A stretch of 64,000 bases of DNA from Poa pratensis (Eukaryota > Streptophyta > Magnoliopsida > Poales > Poaceae). This document shows, one piece after another, positions 31,650 through 44,763 of the stretch. The DNA is taken from positions 71,838,184 through 71,902,183 of the forward strand of contig CAMZMU010000027.1 in assembly GCA_947311845.1 (NCBI GenBank), given 5' to 3'. The position numbers and the translations under genes are program-made. A model generated the notes under the pieces. That model had not been told where the DNA came from, did not search any database, and saw only the letters and a list, made by a program, of their open reading frames with translations. Within the stretch, counting starts at the first letter, position 1, and each line of letters opens with the position of its first letter.

Positions 31650-33358
31650 ATGGAGACCGCGGCGGAGCAAAACCAAGCGCTCACGGACATGATGAAGCAG
31701 TTGTTGGACGGCTTCAACGACCTCAAGGCGTCCCATATCGAGACGCAGGAGACACTCCGTGATGTCCAGAAGCAGACGGAGGCGGGGGAGGCTCAGGCTG
31801 CCGCGCTCGACCGGCGCGCGGCCACGCGCCGCCAAGCCCGACTACACCGACAGATCCGAGTTCATCGACAGCAGCGGCGGCAGCGGCTCGACCTGCGACT
31901 GCACCACCACTCGGCGCTCATGGAATCGGGTCTCACGACCACCGCGTGCCAAATCTCTTCCGGTGTGATGCTCGGGGAATTCTCACGAACCCCTTGCCAG
32001 CCCCAGCCATAGGTGTGATTCCACCCAGGCCTCTGCATATTGAAGTTAATCGCACTAATGATGAGCACCGTGAGGATACTTTTCGAGCGCCTGCACCTAA
32101 AATTGAATTTCCTATGTTTAATGGAGAGAATCCTAAGCTATGGCAGCAGCAGTGTGAGACGTACTTTGAGGTGTTTAGAGTGTAGCCGTGTCTCCGTACT
32201 CGGTATGCTGCTCTAGGGTTCCAGGGCAATGCCGCTCTGTGGTTTCAAAGTGTGGAAGCCACTGTCAGGGTGGAGGATTGGGGTGTCATGTGTGCGTTGG
32301 TGCATGATTATTTTGGTAAAAATATGCAAGCAAGCTATCATCACCAGATGCGCGTGGTACGCCAGACTGGATCGATTTCTGAGTATTGGGAAAACTTTGC
32401 TAGGCTTAGGCGCCAGCTTTTGCTTTACAATCCTCATTTAGATGAAGGGCATTTCGTAGATGAATTTATTGCTGGCTTACGAGATGATATCCGCTCTGCT
32501 ATTTGGTTACACCGCCCCAGGTTTGGATACTGCGCATCTACTTGCATTGTTGCAGGAAGAGGAGGCTGTACCAAGTAAGAAGAAATCACATTCCAAACCT
32601 GATGGCAAGGAGTATTCTCGACCTAAATGGCACAGTCGTGTCGATGATCACACAAGACCTGAAGCTAAACCTCCGGAATCTAGCAAAGGGAGGATAAATT
32701 GGAGACTCTTAAAACTTACCGGCGTAATAAGGGACTCTGCTTCACTTGTGGTGAAAAATGGAGCAGAACTCATAAATGTCCAGCCAGTATGCCGTTGCAT
32801 GTTATTGAAGAATTGCTTGAAGTAATCCAGATTCAGTCCAACACAGAAGGGTCAGATGACAGTACTTCGGATTCTGATGGAGATTTGCATTTGCTAATGG
32901 GAGTGGACAAGGTTGCAGCAGCTAAGAAGAAGAAGGCATTCAGGCTGCGTGGAACAGTTGGTAAGCATGAGTTGCTCATTTTGGTCGACTCTAGCAGTGT
33001 ATCTTCCTTCTTGAATCAAGAGGTTGTGACTCGTGTGCAATGCACTCGGAAGAAAATGCCTGCAGCAACTTATGTGGTGGCTAATGGAGAGAAGATGGCA
33101 TGTGATGAATTGGTGCCCCAGTTCGAGTGGACGGTGCAAGGACATACGTTTGTGCATGATATGAAAATTTTACCCCTTGGCTGCTATGATATGATATTGG
33201 GTCATGATTGGCCGGATTTGCACAGTCCTATGTGGGTACATTGGCGCAAGAAGGTGATGCGCTTTACTCATAATCAGCGCCTCATCACTTTACATGGTGT
33301 GGAGGATAGTGTTTCCTCCTGCAAACCTCTTTTATCGCAACAATTAAAAGGGTTGTAG
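31650..33358 (+). pseudogene. gag and protease of the old gypsy element, broken
   Basis: Coding sequence is spread over several frames. It has an N-terminal coiled region (31650-31800), the gag core with motif FPMFNGENP and ISEYWENFARLR (32090-32520), a CCHC zinc knuckle CFTCGEKWSRTHKC (about 32740-32780) and the retropepsin region to 33358. There is a stop after FEVFRV (near 32184) and frameshifts near 31810-31950 and 32520. The protease active site reads DSS where D-S/T-G is expected. No functional polyprotein can be made. Confidence 0.85.
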
Positions 33359-33825
33359 CGCCGAGGAGCTATTTCTCACATGGTTCAGCTGCAATTGAAA
33401 CCTGATGGACACACATTCCAGGTGGAAGCTATCGATAGTGATCATTCCATTGATATGACTGACATGGCACCTGAAATTTGAGACTTACTGACAGAGTTTG
33501 CTCCAGTCTTTGCAACACCGTCAGAATTACCTCCCTCTCGACCAGCTGACCATAAAATACCCTTGGTCACTGGAGCACAGCCCGTGCAAGCACGGGCTTA
33601 TAGATACACTCCTCAACAGAAGAGTGAAATTGAATATCAAGTGAAAGATATGCTGGACAAGGGAATCATACAAAAAAGTGTCAGTTCATTTGCATCTCCT
33701 GTCCTGTTGGTGAAGAAGAAAGATGGGACGTGGCGCTTTTGTGTGGATTACAGACAACTAAATGCACTCACAATTAGGCACAAACATCCGGTACCAGTGG
33801 TCGACGAGTTGTTGGATGAGCTATC
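33359..33825 (+). pseudogene. Reverse transcriptase, N-terminal part
   Basis: The frame from after the protease stop reads into the linker and the first RT blocks (YRYTPQQKSEIE.., VLLVKKKDGTWRFCVDYRQL). It contains an in-frame stop near 33481. It is cut at 33825 by the nested element. The TSD CTATC (33821-33825) is part of the codons for Leu-Ser, and the reading continues in frame at 44346. Confidence 0.88.
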
Positions 33826-36148
33826 TGAAAGGACAAGGATGTCGCCTAGAGGGGGGGGGGTGAATAGGCGATTAAAACTTTTCCGGTTTAGGCTTGCTAA
33901 TTGCGGAATAAAACTAGGTGTTTAAATTAACAAGCCAACAACCTAAATAAACTAGGCTCACCTATGTGCACCAACAACTTATGCTAAGCAAGACAAGCAA
34001 CAAGGTGATAGCAATATAGAATACTTCAAGCACGAAGGCTATCACAATGTAAAGTGCATAAGTAAAAAGCTCGGGTATAGAAATAACCGAAGCACGCGGA
34101 GACGAGGATGTATTCCCGAGTTCCTCCTTGAAAGGGAGTACGTCTCGTTGGAGAGGTGTGAGGCACCACAAAGGTCGATCTCAACGCCGCAAAGGCTCAC
34201 CCTATTCTCCGATGAACCGCACCACAAAGGTTTGGTTCACCTTCCACTATCAGTATTCCTTCGAGGCGGAATTCGGAGCCTTTCAACAACAATCCGAGGC
34301 ACAACCCACAATGGATTGGGGGCTCCTGAACGGCTTCAAGTGACCACACAAGGGTCCAACCACCACAAAGGCGTCTAGGGCCCGAAGACCCAAGAGTAAC
34401 AAGTTCACAAGATTTCAACTTCCACGAATCCTCGTGGAGAGCACAAACCGATGCAACGAAGCAATGGCAAGAGCACAAGGCTCAAATCCTTCACTCTCAA
34501 ATTCCAACAAAGCAACAAATGCTTATGGGGGAATAAGAGAGGAAGAACAAAGAGGAGATGCACCAAGAACTCCAAGATCTAGATCCACTAGGTTCCCCTC
34601 ACTTAGAGGAGAGATGGATTGGTGGAAATGTAAATCTAGATCTCCTCTCACTTTCCCTCAAAGATATGCAAGAATCATGGGAGGGATTGAGAGGAAGGCA
34701 AGCTTTTCCAAAGGTCAACAATGGAGGAGAGAGAGGGGAAAAACAAGCTCAAGAAGTGGGGAACCATTGGGGAAGAAGGGCCCCTTAAATACGTTCCCCA
34801 AAATCCAACCGTTATGTGCAGAAATGCGTCGGGGCGGTACTACCGCTGGCCCCAGCGGTACTACCTCCCCCTGGGAAGTCAAACAGTGAAAACATGCTAA
34901 AAACGGGCTCCAGGTAGCGGTACTACCGCCCTGGCGGTACTACCGCTTCCGGTACCGCCGAAAACGGCTTTCGGGTGGCTCCGGCGGTACCGCTGGCGGT
35001 ACCGGGCGGTACTACCGCCACATGAAAAAACTGCAGAACCACCGGCACCAAAACGGGCACAACTTTTTCATCCGGACTCCGATTTCGATGATCTTTGGCT
35101 CGTTGGAATCGTAACGAAGAGTTTTACAAGATCATGCAGAGAAACATCATAGTCCATCATGTGAGGAGGAGACCAAATGTAGAAAGTTAAAACCTCTCTA
35201 TAAAAGATGAACCGGCAAAACCTCAAAACCGAAAATACAACAAGTTTTCCATCCGGACTCCGATTTCGATGATCTTGGGTTTGTTGGAATCGCAATGAGG
35301 AGCATTACAAGATCATGCATAGAAACATCGTAGTCCATCATGTGAGGAGGAGAACACAAGAGGAGAGTTTGATCTCTATACAAAAGATGAACCGGTAAAA
35401 CCTCCAACATCAAAAACACCACAAGATATTCAAATGAAATCCGTTTTTGATGAACTAGAGCTTGGTATGGAGATGAACACAAGCTCTAAATTCTCACATG
35501 GATAAAGGCCAAATAAGAACCAAGAAAGATGATATGTCAAGTATGCAAAGGTTTGAGCTCTCCACATAGATGCGATCAAGTTACTCACTTGAGAGCCCCT
35601 CTTGATAGTACGCCGTCTATCCTATAACCCGGTCTCCAAACTAACAACATGAGACCGGTAAAATAGAAACCCTATCAAGATCATACCTTTGCCTTGCGCA
35701 TTCCACTTGAGCTAGATGATGACGATCTTGATCTCTTCAAGTGGACCACCTTTCTTGATTGTGCTTGCTAGCACATGCTTGATGAAGACTTCTCCAAATG
35801 CTCCCCCATACACCATTATGGGAGAGCCTCGCTTAGCTCCGTCTTCATGACTCCACTTGCGCTTCATATTCTTCTCTTGATATAGATGATGGCTTGGAGA
35901 TAAACATGAAGTTCACTCAATCTTCTTTTCCAAGCCATGCTTGCAATATGCTCAATTCTTCACATGACCATTCTTCATATAAACCCTTGAATAGAGCATT
36001 GGTCATCATGTAATCTTCTAGAGTCCAACACATGAACTCCAATCTTCTTCATGGAAAAGATCTATAAAGATATCTCAATACAAACATTAGTCCATGAGGA
36101 TTGTCATTAATTGCCAAAACCATGCATGGGGCAACACATGCACTTTCA
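33826..36148 (-). repeat. 3' LTR of the gag-only element
   Basis: 2,323 bp. It contains a cluster of GCGGTACTACCGC-type palindromes (34830-35030) and a ~180-bp internal tandem duplication built on TCATCCGGACTCCGATTTCG (35068-35430). A 151-codon ORF (34434-34889) is shared with the other LTR and has no known motif. Confidence 0.9.
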
Positions 36149-39100
36149 ATCTCCCCCATTTTGGTAATTGATAACAATCCCTTTTACGAGGGTTTATATA
36201 ATGAATTAAGCAACCATGCAACACAAAGAGCAAGGATGCAAGAGCAAGAAAGGCAAATGCTTAAGAACGAAACTAAAGCAAGAAACCAAATTCCCTTAAA
36301 CCCTCAAAACTTCTCCCCCATTGGCATCGATTGCCGAAATGGGAAGAAAAATTTAGAAGGCCAATATAGTAAGAGCTCCCCCATACCGTGTGCATTTCTC
36401 ATAATATGAGTGAAATCAAATGCACATATCCAATGACGAATAGATGAAGGGAGATCAAACTATATCAAGGATCCAATCAAAATAGAAAGATACTTCGAAG
36501 AAAGAAGCAAGCAATCAAAAGAATCCAAAAACAAAGTTCTAAACAATAAGAGGGAACTCCCCAAGGTACGTGCACAAGGTAGGATTTGAAAAGCAATATG
36601 GAGTGCACAACATGGAATCCTCACTCCCTCCTAGATCATTTTGAACAAAAACACGTGCAAGAGAGCATATATAAAAAAAGGCAATACAACTTGCAACAAA
36701 TAAAATGTTGAGCAAGGAGCGGCAAATAAAGGATGGGTGTGAGATATAAAGACAATTTTAGGAGACTAATACAAGGATGAGCCAAAGCATCAACATAGTC
36801 TTTCAAAAAGAGTGGCACATAGTGCATATCGTGTCTTTCCCGTACCCACACACCAAAGAAGATATAGCAAATAGCTCCACAAGCTTATTAAGATGAAAAA
36901 GTAAACCAAATAAAAACAAAACTTGTGCCATTTAGAAACCACCAAAGAATCAAAAGCAATAAGAGGTGGTCACTAAAGAATTGGAATACCAATTAAAGAT
37001 GTAACTATTCTCATGTGTATAAGTTTCTAAGTAGACACCAATCACAAAGATATAAGTCCACAAATAAACATGTACACACAAAATAGGTACAAAGGTAAAG
37101 AACATGATATCCAAGAGGAAGTCATAAATACACCAATAAGATTTTGCTTAAAAGCATAGCACAAAGCTCAATTTTATCTTAGAAGGATATAGATGAACTT
37201 CCAACACATACTCATCATAGCATCAACAAAAATATCCACAAGGGATGAGGTGAAAAATGGGATGCTCCGAGAAAGATAACAAGTATCGCAAAAGGCAAAT
37301 GATTTTGAAAAGCATCAATATTGCATATGTGAGACATAGAGTAGAAAGTGCTAGATTAACATATATGGGATTGATGAATCATGAAAATGATTATATATAT
37401 ATTCCCCTTGATATGTAATCATCCCGGCTTGCCCACATTTGCAACAAATTTGTTTTGCAAGAACCAAATGAATTGCAACAAAAGAGATTCATGCCATGAA
37501 ACAACCTACACAAGGTTGAAAGCTAGAAAGTGCATGAGGTAGATACTTGTTACCGAGATAGCATTGGTGATGTAGAAGATAAGAGTTCACGATCATCCGA
37601 GCTTGGCTCCAATAAGCACATGGTGATAACACCTTCCTTGTAAATGAGACAAGCTTCCAATGCATCTCCAATGTACCTAAAACAAATTCAAGTACAAAAT
37701 GGTACCCAAACTCATTGGGTCCAAAGTAGTTAGAGCAACTACAATACATAGGACAAACTCCACATAAATATGTGCATATTGATATGAAATTGAATTTCAT
37801 GCACATCTTAGCCATTTAGGATTTGATGGAGTTTATCCTATATATTGGATCAACGAAAGTAAGCATGCCATAAGATATACATATAGTAAATATGCATGCA
37901 CAAGACTTCAAGAACCAAACGAGATACAAATTGGACAAAACACCAATTAAATCAAGAAAGCACACACAAGTGTGACAAGAAAAGAATTGCCCAAATTATA
38001 TCAAAAACCCAAATCAACACATGATTGAAGATACCACTTTGAAAATACCAAATGAAAGCAAGATACCAATTGATGAAAATATCATCAAGGAATAAACCAA
38101 ACCCTCTACACTTTCATGATGGCACAAAGTACCAAGACGAGAAATGTTTGTCTTCCAAAGAGACACGTCATCGGGATCAAAGCCAATTGAAGACAACTAA
38201 TGTTCAAAAGCATATAGGATTGCTCCCCCAAGATTTGTGCATTATTTATGATCTTGCATTTGAATACAAAATGCACACAAATGGGATCATCACTCTCCAT
38301 ACATATTATTCAAACACTAGTCATGTTCAAGGAAAGCAATAAGATGCAAAACCAATTTAAAGAATGATGTTCTACTCAATGTAGGATAGCTTCTCCAAGA
38401 ATGGGATCATTGCTTTTCCTAACTCAAGAAAGAATAAAGCAATTTTGAGTAGAGCAACAAGGATCCAAAAGAACAAGGAAGACAAATGAGAGTTAGATCA
38501 AAATAAATCCTTGGCATAAAAATAAGGCAAATTCAAAGCAAAAACCAAAGTGAAGATGGTCTACAAATTCACCACAATATGAGTATCGCTTGTCATGGAC
38601 AAGGAGTATATAGAGATAATTCTCGGTGGTATATAGAAATGATATTGAAGACCAACTTCACAACAAATAAGCATATGACAAAGGATAAGATTTAAAAACC
38701 ATGCTTAATAAATAGATATTCTTGATAGCTTCAAATATTCACGCGATCATGCAAAGCACTACAAAGAGTAGCTTGAAGCAATTGGTTTCCCAAAAGATAT
38801 ATGAGAACATATTTAGGGAAAGCCATACCAAGAATGTCCATCACAAACAAGATCCAAAAGAGTGATTAAAAAAATCATTTTAGCAAATATGGAACTTGTT
38901 TGAGCAACATGCCACATAGGAATAAGATAATGAAGAATATCAATTCTAGGTGGCAATACCTCACATGTTCACATTTTCTAGGCTTGTAATATGCACATAG
39001 CTTATTACTCCCCCATAATGTGATAATCCATTTTTTAAAACAAGAGGCAAACAAAACCAACTCGAGAAATTAATGGACATTATAGAATTTGAATTTCTCA

Positions 39101-39700
39101 TGAGCATGACATACCACATAGAGAATAGATAATATTAATATCAACACTAAGTGGTATTCCTCATGTATACACAATTTTAGGATTGTGAAGTGCACGAAGC
39201 ATATCACTCCCCAAAATAGGATAGTCCATTAATCTCTCAAAAGAGAGCCAACAAGATAAGATATCAAATAAAAGCAATAAGGCTCAACACAAGTAAATGG
39301 TGTGCAAACCAACATACACATACTTGATTACTCAAGATAAGTAAGTAGAGAGCACAACACATACAAACACTAGCAAGGTACAAAACCTAACACATGCAAG
39401 GGTGCAAGCAACTTTCAATATATATGATTTAAATAAAAGTTACCGCAAGGAGGAACATTGGATATGAGATAGAACAATATAATCCAAATGACTTGACTTG
39501 AGAGAATATAATTGATGAAGATCCCTTAATTCTTCATAATGTAGCCAAGTCTCCAATGCCCTCCAACAACACCTATTGATCAAGTTTTAGCTTGTTGGTC
39601 CCCAACCAAGTTGGGTCCTAAGAGGTTAGTCACAATAGGCTTGGCAACCCAAATGGTTCTTTTCTTGACACCACTTTGAGTACCAACATATTTGGCAAAC
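36149..39700. other. Non-coding interior of the gag-only element
   Basis: About 3.5 kb, A-rich on the + strand, without a long ORF in either direction. I cannot recognise degraded pol motifs in it. Confidence 0.6.
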
Positions 39701-39712
39701 ACATTGCCAACC

Positions 39713-40156
39713 TTATCCTTCCGAAGAGAATAACATCATCAATAATAATGGGGTTGGATAAGGTACCATTTGTGCATGAAGAAGCAAGTGACCCTTCTCA
39801 CGGCATAGGTAGCAACATCTACTTCCTCCTCTCTTCTTAGTTGGAGTCTTGACTTGAGGAGGGGTAGCTTGATTCTTCTTGGGAAGAGGTTGTTCTTCAA
39901 CTTGAGGAACTTGAGGCTTCTTCCCTTGTTGCTTCTCACTAAGAGCCTTCTTCTTCAAAGGGCAAGATCTAACATGGTGCCCTTCAACTTTGCACTTGAA
40001 GCAAACAATCTTGGCCGAATCTTTAACTTGTTCTTGGCCCTTGTTCTTCTTGATAGACTTGGACTTGTTCTTGTTATTGGAGTTGAATCCAAGTCCACTC
40101 TTGTCATTGGGGCGTCTTTGAACACTCAACATATTGTCAAGTGTGAATCCCAACAT
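39713..40156 (-). pseudogene. Gag C-terminal zinc-knuckle segment
   Basis: A Lys/Asn-rich stretch is followed by CFKCKVEGHHVRSCP, a CX2CX4HX4C zinc knuckle, and a second Cys-rich motif (CYLCREKGH) without a proper final Cys. This is the nucleic-acid-binding end of a copia-type gag. It is separated from the upstream gag segments by frameshifts and stops between 40160 and 40360. There is no protease after it. Confidence 0.8.
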
Positions 40157-40360
40157 GACGCTTTTCCAAGTCTTTCTTCAAAGAAGTGACTTGGGCCTTG
40201 AGCTCATTTAATTCCTCTACATGGTTAGTATCAACAAAACACTAGAGGAAGTAGAAGCTTCATTGTTAGAGCAACAAGGCATGGAAAGTAATTCATCACA
40301 AGATGTAGCAACATTGTGAGTGGATGAATCACTAGGACTAGCACATGGCAATAAAGCATT

Positions 40361-41953
40361 TTAGAGAAGTTGTGCCATTTCCACATGAGGCTCACAAGAT
40401 GTTACCTTTGACATAATAGCCTCATGAGCTAACTTTAGCCTAGCATGGGATGCTAGAAGATCATCATTAGAGCTAGAGAGCTTTTCATGACTTTCTTCCA
40501 ATTTCCCATACTTGCTAGTTAGCAACTCAAGTTGAGCCCTTAGCTCAACATTCTCCTTCAAAATAGATGCTTCACAAGAAGTGGAGTTAGTAGCACAAGC
40601 ATCATTAATATTAGAAATGGAAGAAGACAACTTGGCAAGCTCATCATTCTTAGATAGTTGAGTTTGGAGTTGATCATGAGACTTGATAAGGAGAGAGTGT
40701 TCACTTTCTAAAGCCTTGTGAGCTTTGTCAAGTCTCTCTATGTCCTCACTTAGTCTAGCATTGCCAACACCAAATTCAACTTTTTCCTTTTTAAGCACTT
40801 TATATTTAGCAAGGGCATGATCTCTTTCCTTAATGATTTTAGCAATAATAAGATCATTAGACTCATCAAGAGATTCAAGTCTCTCTTCAAGAGAAGACCT
40901 AAGCTCTTCTTCTTCAAGAGAAGCTTTCAAGGAAGCTATAGTAATAGAGTCATCCCTCTCAATTTGACATTTCTCATCAAATTGACTTTCCAAATCCTCA
41001 ATGAATTCCCTACTCTTAATAACATAATCAATGATTTCACATAGAGGAGGGATAGCTTTACTACCTTTGGGGAGAGCACCAAACCATCTCACCCATCTTG
41101 GTTAAGGATTCAAAATCAAAACTTCTTCATGAGAATCCTCATCCACATCATCACAATTTGGATTTGAGGTGGGAGATACCTCGGAATCCTTAGCCATAAG
41201 GCAAACATGATTAATGGAAGAGATGAAGAAACTTGAAGCACCATTTAGGTCCATGTCTTGTTCCAACAAATGTTGGGATTCCTCTACATTGTTAGTCATG
41301 CAAGTACTAGAGGATATGGAAGCATTGTTTTCATGGCAACAAGACATATGAAGCATATCATCATGAGATTTAGTTAAACAACTATTACATGATATGCAAG
41401 GACTATCAACTCTAGCATGTAAGACATTTGGAGTGCTAGAAGAGTTTAAGTCCAAAGATAGAACATTGCAATGAGATAGAGATGAAGTATAGTCAATAGA
41501 ATATTCACCATCAACAAAGCAATTTCTATCACCACTCACCATATCATTACCTTGTGACAAATCACATGTTGGTGAAGTGGAAGAAGTTGTGAACTCATCA
41601 CGGCCGGAGGTGGAAGGAGAACAATCATCCTCAATAATTTTGGACACTTCATATATATCTTGAAGCTTGGTCCAAAGCTCATGAGCGTTCCGAAAAGGCA
41701 TGATTGACGCAAGAACTACATCGCTCAAAACACATATAAGACCATTAGAAACTAGATCTCGAGATGAGAGTTTTCCTCATCCTCTAAAGATAATTCTTGG
41801 AATCCTTTGGAGGAGAAAAACCCACATCCACAATCCTCTTAATATAATTTGGACCCATGGCCCTAAAAAGATTAAGCATGCGAATTTTCCAAACATCATA
41901 ATTTGTGCCATCGAATATAAAGTGGGATCGTGCACTAATTCCCTAAACGACAT
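40361..41953 (-). pseudogene. Gag N-terminal and coiled-coil segments
   Basis: An ATG at 41953 starts a frame (MSFRELVHDPTLY) that shifts by one base before the copia-gag motif FDGTNYDVWKIRM (near 41910). The domain continues as NAHELWTKLQDIYEVSK (near 41680), then a Ser-rich region to an in-frame TAA at 41102-41104. Beyond it about 240 residues of heptad coiled coil follow (41092-40361). The N-terminal part is the UBN2/DUF4219-type gag domain. The long coiled coil resembles that of other gag-only grass elements. Broken by at least two frameshifts and stops. Confidence 0.78.
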
Positions 41954-41994
41954 CTTTTACTCTCTAGGCGGTAAAGCCCAAAAAGAGAGCCCAG

Positions 41995-42006
41995 GCTCTG
42001 ATACCA
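41995..42006 (-). promoter_or_regulatory. Primer-binding site (initiator-Met tRNA)
   Basis: TGGTATCAGAGC on the minus strand, two bases from the LTR boundary at 42009. It sets the element's orientation. Confidence 0.85.
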
Positions 42007-42008
42007 AT

Positions 42009-44340
42009 TGAAAGGACAAGGATGTCGCCTAGAGGGGGGGGGTGAATAGGCGATTAAAACTTTTCCGGTTTAGGCTTGCTAATTGCGGAATAAAACTAGG
42101 TGTTTAAATTAACAAGCCAACAACCTAAATAAACTAGGCTCACCTATGTGCACCAACAACTTATGCTAAGCAAGACAAGCAACAAGGTGATAGCAATATA
42201 GAATACTTCAAGCACGAAGGCTATCACAATGTAAAGTGCATAAGTAAAAAGCTCGGGTATAGAAATAACCGAAGCACGCGGAGACGAGGATGTATTCCCG
42301 AGTTCCTCCTTGAAAGGGAGTACGTCTCGTTGGAGAGGTGTGAACACCACAAAGGTCAACAACCCACAAAGGCTCACCCTTCTCCGATGAACCGCACCAC
42401 AAAGGTTTGGTTCACCTTCCACTATCGGTATTCCTTCGAGGCGGAATCCGGAGCCTTTCAACAACAATCCGGGCACAACCCACAATGGATTGGGGGCTCC
42501 CGAACGGCTACAAGTGACCACACAAGGGTCCAACCACCACAAAGGCGTCTAGGGTCCAAGACCCAAGAGTAACAAGTTCACAAGATTTCAACTTCCACGA
42601 ATCCTCGTGGAGAGCACAAACCGATGCAACGAAGCAATGGCAAGAGCACAAGGCTCAAATCCTTCACTCTCAAATTCCAACAAAGCAACAAATGCTTATG
42701 GGGGAATAAGAGAGGAAGAACAAAGAGGAGATGCACCAAGAACTCCAAGATCTAGATCCACTAGGTTCCCCTCACTTAGAGGAGAGATGGATTGGTGGAA
42801 ATGTAGATCTAGATCTCCTCTCACTTTCCCTCAAAGATATGCAAGAATCATGGGAGGGATTGAGAGGAAGGCAAGCTTTTCCAAAGGTCAACAATGGAGG
42901 AGAGAGAGGGGAAAAACAAGCTCAAGAAGTGGGGAACCATTGGGGAAGAAGGGCCCCTTAAATAGGTTCCCCAAAATCCAACCGTTATGTGCAGAAACGC
43001 GTCGGGGCGGTACTACCGCTGGCCCCAGCGGTACTACCTCCCCCTGGGAAGTCAAACAGTGAAAACAGGCTAAAAACGGGCTCCAGGTAGCGGTACTACC
43101 GCCCCGGGCAGCGGTACTACCGCCCCGGCGGTACTACCACTTCCGGTACCGCCGAAAATGGCTTTCGGGTGGCTCCGGCGGTACCGCTGGCGGTACCGGG
43201 CGGTACTACCGCCACATAAAAAACTGCAGAACCACCGGCACCAAAACGGGCACAACTTTTTCATCCGGACTCCGATTTCGATGATCTTTGGCTCGTTGGA
43301 ATCATAACGAAGAGCTTTACAAGATCATGCAGAGAAATATCATAGTCCATCATGTGAGGAGGAGACCAAATGTAGAAAGTTAAAACCTCTCTATAAAAGA
43401 TGAACCGGCAAAACCTCAAAACCGAAAATACAACAAGTTTTCCATCCGGACTCCGATTTCGATGATCTTGGGTTTGTTGGAATCGCAATGAGGAGCATTA
43501 CAAGATCATAAATAGAAAAATCATAGTCCATCATGTGAGGAGGAGAACACAAGAGGAGAGTTTGATCTCTCTACAAAAGATGAACGGTAAAAGCTCCAAC
43601 ATCAAAAACACCACAAGATATTCAAATGAAATCCGTTTTTGATGAACTAGAGCTTGGTATGGAGATGAACACAAGCTCTAAATTCTCACATGGATAAAGG
43701 CCAAATAAGAACCAAGAAAGATGATATGTCAAGTATGCAAAGGTTTGAGCTCTCCACATAGATGCGATCAAGTTACTCACTTGAGAGCCCCTCTTGATAG
43801 TACGCCGTCTATCCTATAACCCGGTCTCCAAACTAACAACATGAGACCGGTAAAATAGAAACCCTATCAAGATCATACCTTTGCCTTGCGCATTCCACTT
43901 GAGCTAGATGATGACGATCTTGATCTCTTCAAGTGGACCACCTTTCTTGATTGTGCTTGCTAGCACATGCTTGATGAAGACTTCTTCAAATGCTCCCCCA
44001 TACACCATTATGGGAGAGCCTCGCTTAGCTCCGTCTTCATGACTCCACTTGCGCTTCATATTCTTCTCTTGATATAGATGATGGCTTGGAGATAAACATG
44101 AAGTTCACTCAATCTTCTTTTCCAAGCCATGCTTGCAATATGCTCAATTCTTCACATGACCATTCTTCATATAAACCCTTGAATAGAGCATTGGTCATCA
44201 TGTAATCTTCTAGAGTCCAACACATGAACTCCAATCTTCTTCATGGAAAAGATCTATAAAGATATCTCAATACAAACATTAGTCCATGAGGATTGTCATT
44301 AATTGCCAAAACCATGCATGGGGCAACACATGCACTTTCA
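42009..44340 (-). repeat. 5' LTR of the gag-only element
   Basis: 2,332 bp, matching 33826-36148 throughout. It has one more GCGGTACTACCGC unit in the palindrome cluster (43010-43220). Confidence 0.9.
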
Positions 44341-44763
44341 CTATCAGCAGCACAGTGGTTTACCAAATTGGATTTGCGTTCCGGTTACCATCAGATTTGT
44401 ATTTCTTCTGGAGAACATCATAAGACAGCCTTCCAGACTCATCATAGCTTGTTCGAGTTCATGGTTATGCCATTCGGACTCACTAATGCACCAGCATCAT
44501 TTCAAAGTCAGATGAATCATGTTTTTGCTGGTTTGTTGAGGAAGTGTGTCTTGGTGTTTGTGGACGATATTTTGATCTATAGTGCATCCCGGGAAGAGCA
44601 TGTACAACATCTTCACTCTGTTTTCCAGCTGCTCCAGGACAATCAATTGTTTGTGAAGTATAGCAAATGCACTTTTGCTCAGCAGCAATTGGAGTACTTG
44701 GGACACGTGATCAGCAGTACAGGGGTATCTACTGACCCCAGCAAGGTGGAGGTGATCAAATAA
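44341..44763 (+). pseudogene. Reverse transcriptase, C-terminal part
   Basis: It resumes the old gypsy RT exactly after the TSD (motif AAQWFTKLDLRSGYHQI). It contains the FVDDILIYS active site (two Asp retained) and the GLTNAPASFQ block. It ends at a TAA (44761-44763) in the RT-RNase H connection, where related elements have an amino acid before WPRP. Confidence 0.88.

Larger units (their letters stand above)
33826..44340 (-). mobile_element. Gag-only LTR retrotransposon with 2.3-kb LTRs
   Basis: The 10,515-bp element has TGAAAG / CTTTCA ends and a TSD CTATC at 33821-33825 and 44341-44345. Orientation is minus: next to the high-coordinate LTR lies TGGTATCAGAGC (initiator-Met primer site, 42006-41995), and next to the low-coordinate LTR lies a purine tract AAAATGGGGGAGAT. 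The internal 5.9 kb encodes only gag-like protein, with no protease, RT or integrase visible. It is a large non-autonomous element that depends on another family's pol. The two LTRs differ by a few percent at most, less than those of its gypsy host, consistent with later insertion. Confidence 0.88.

Noticed and set aside
34434..34889. 151-codon ORF conserved at 42607-43062
   Set aside because: Conserved only because the two copies are LTRs of one element; no motif and no selection evidence.
41995..42006. tRNA-like match (initiator Met)
   Set aside because: Only 12 bases next to an LTR: a primer-binding site, not a tRNA gene. No complete tRNA gene was seen in the window.
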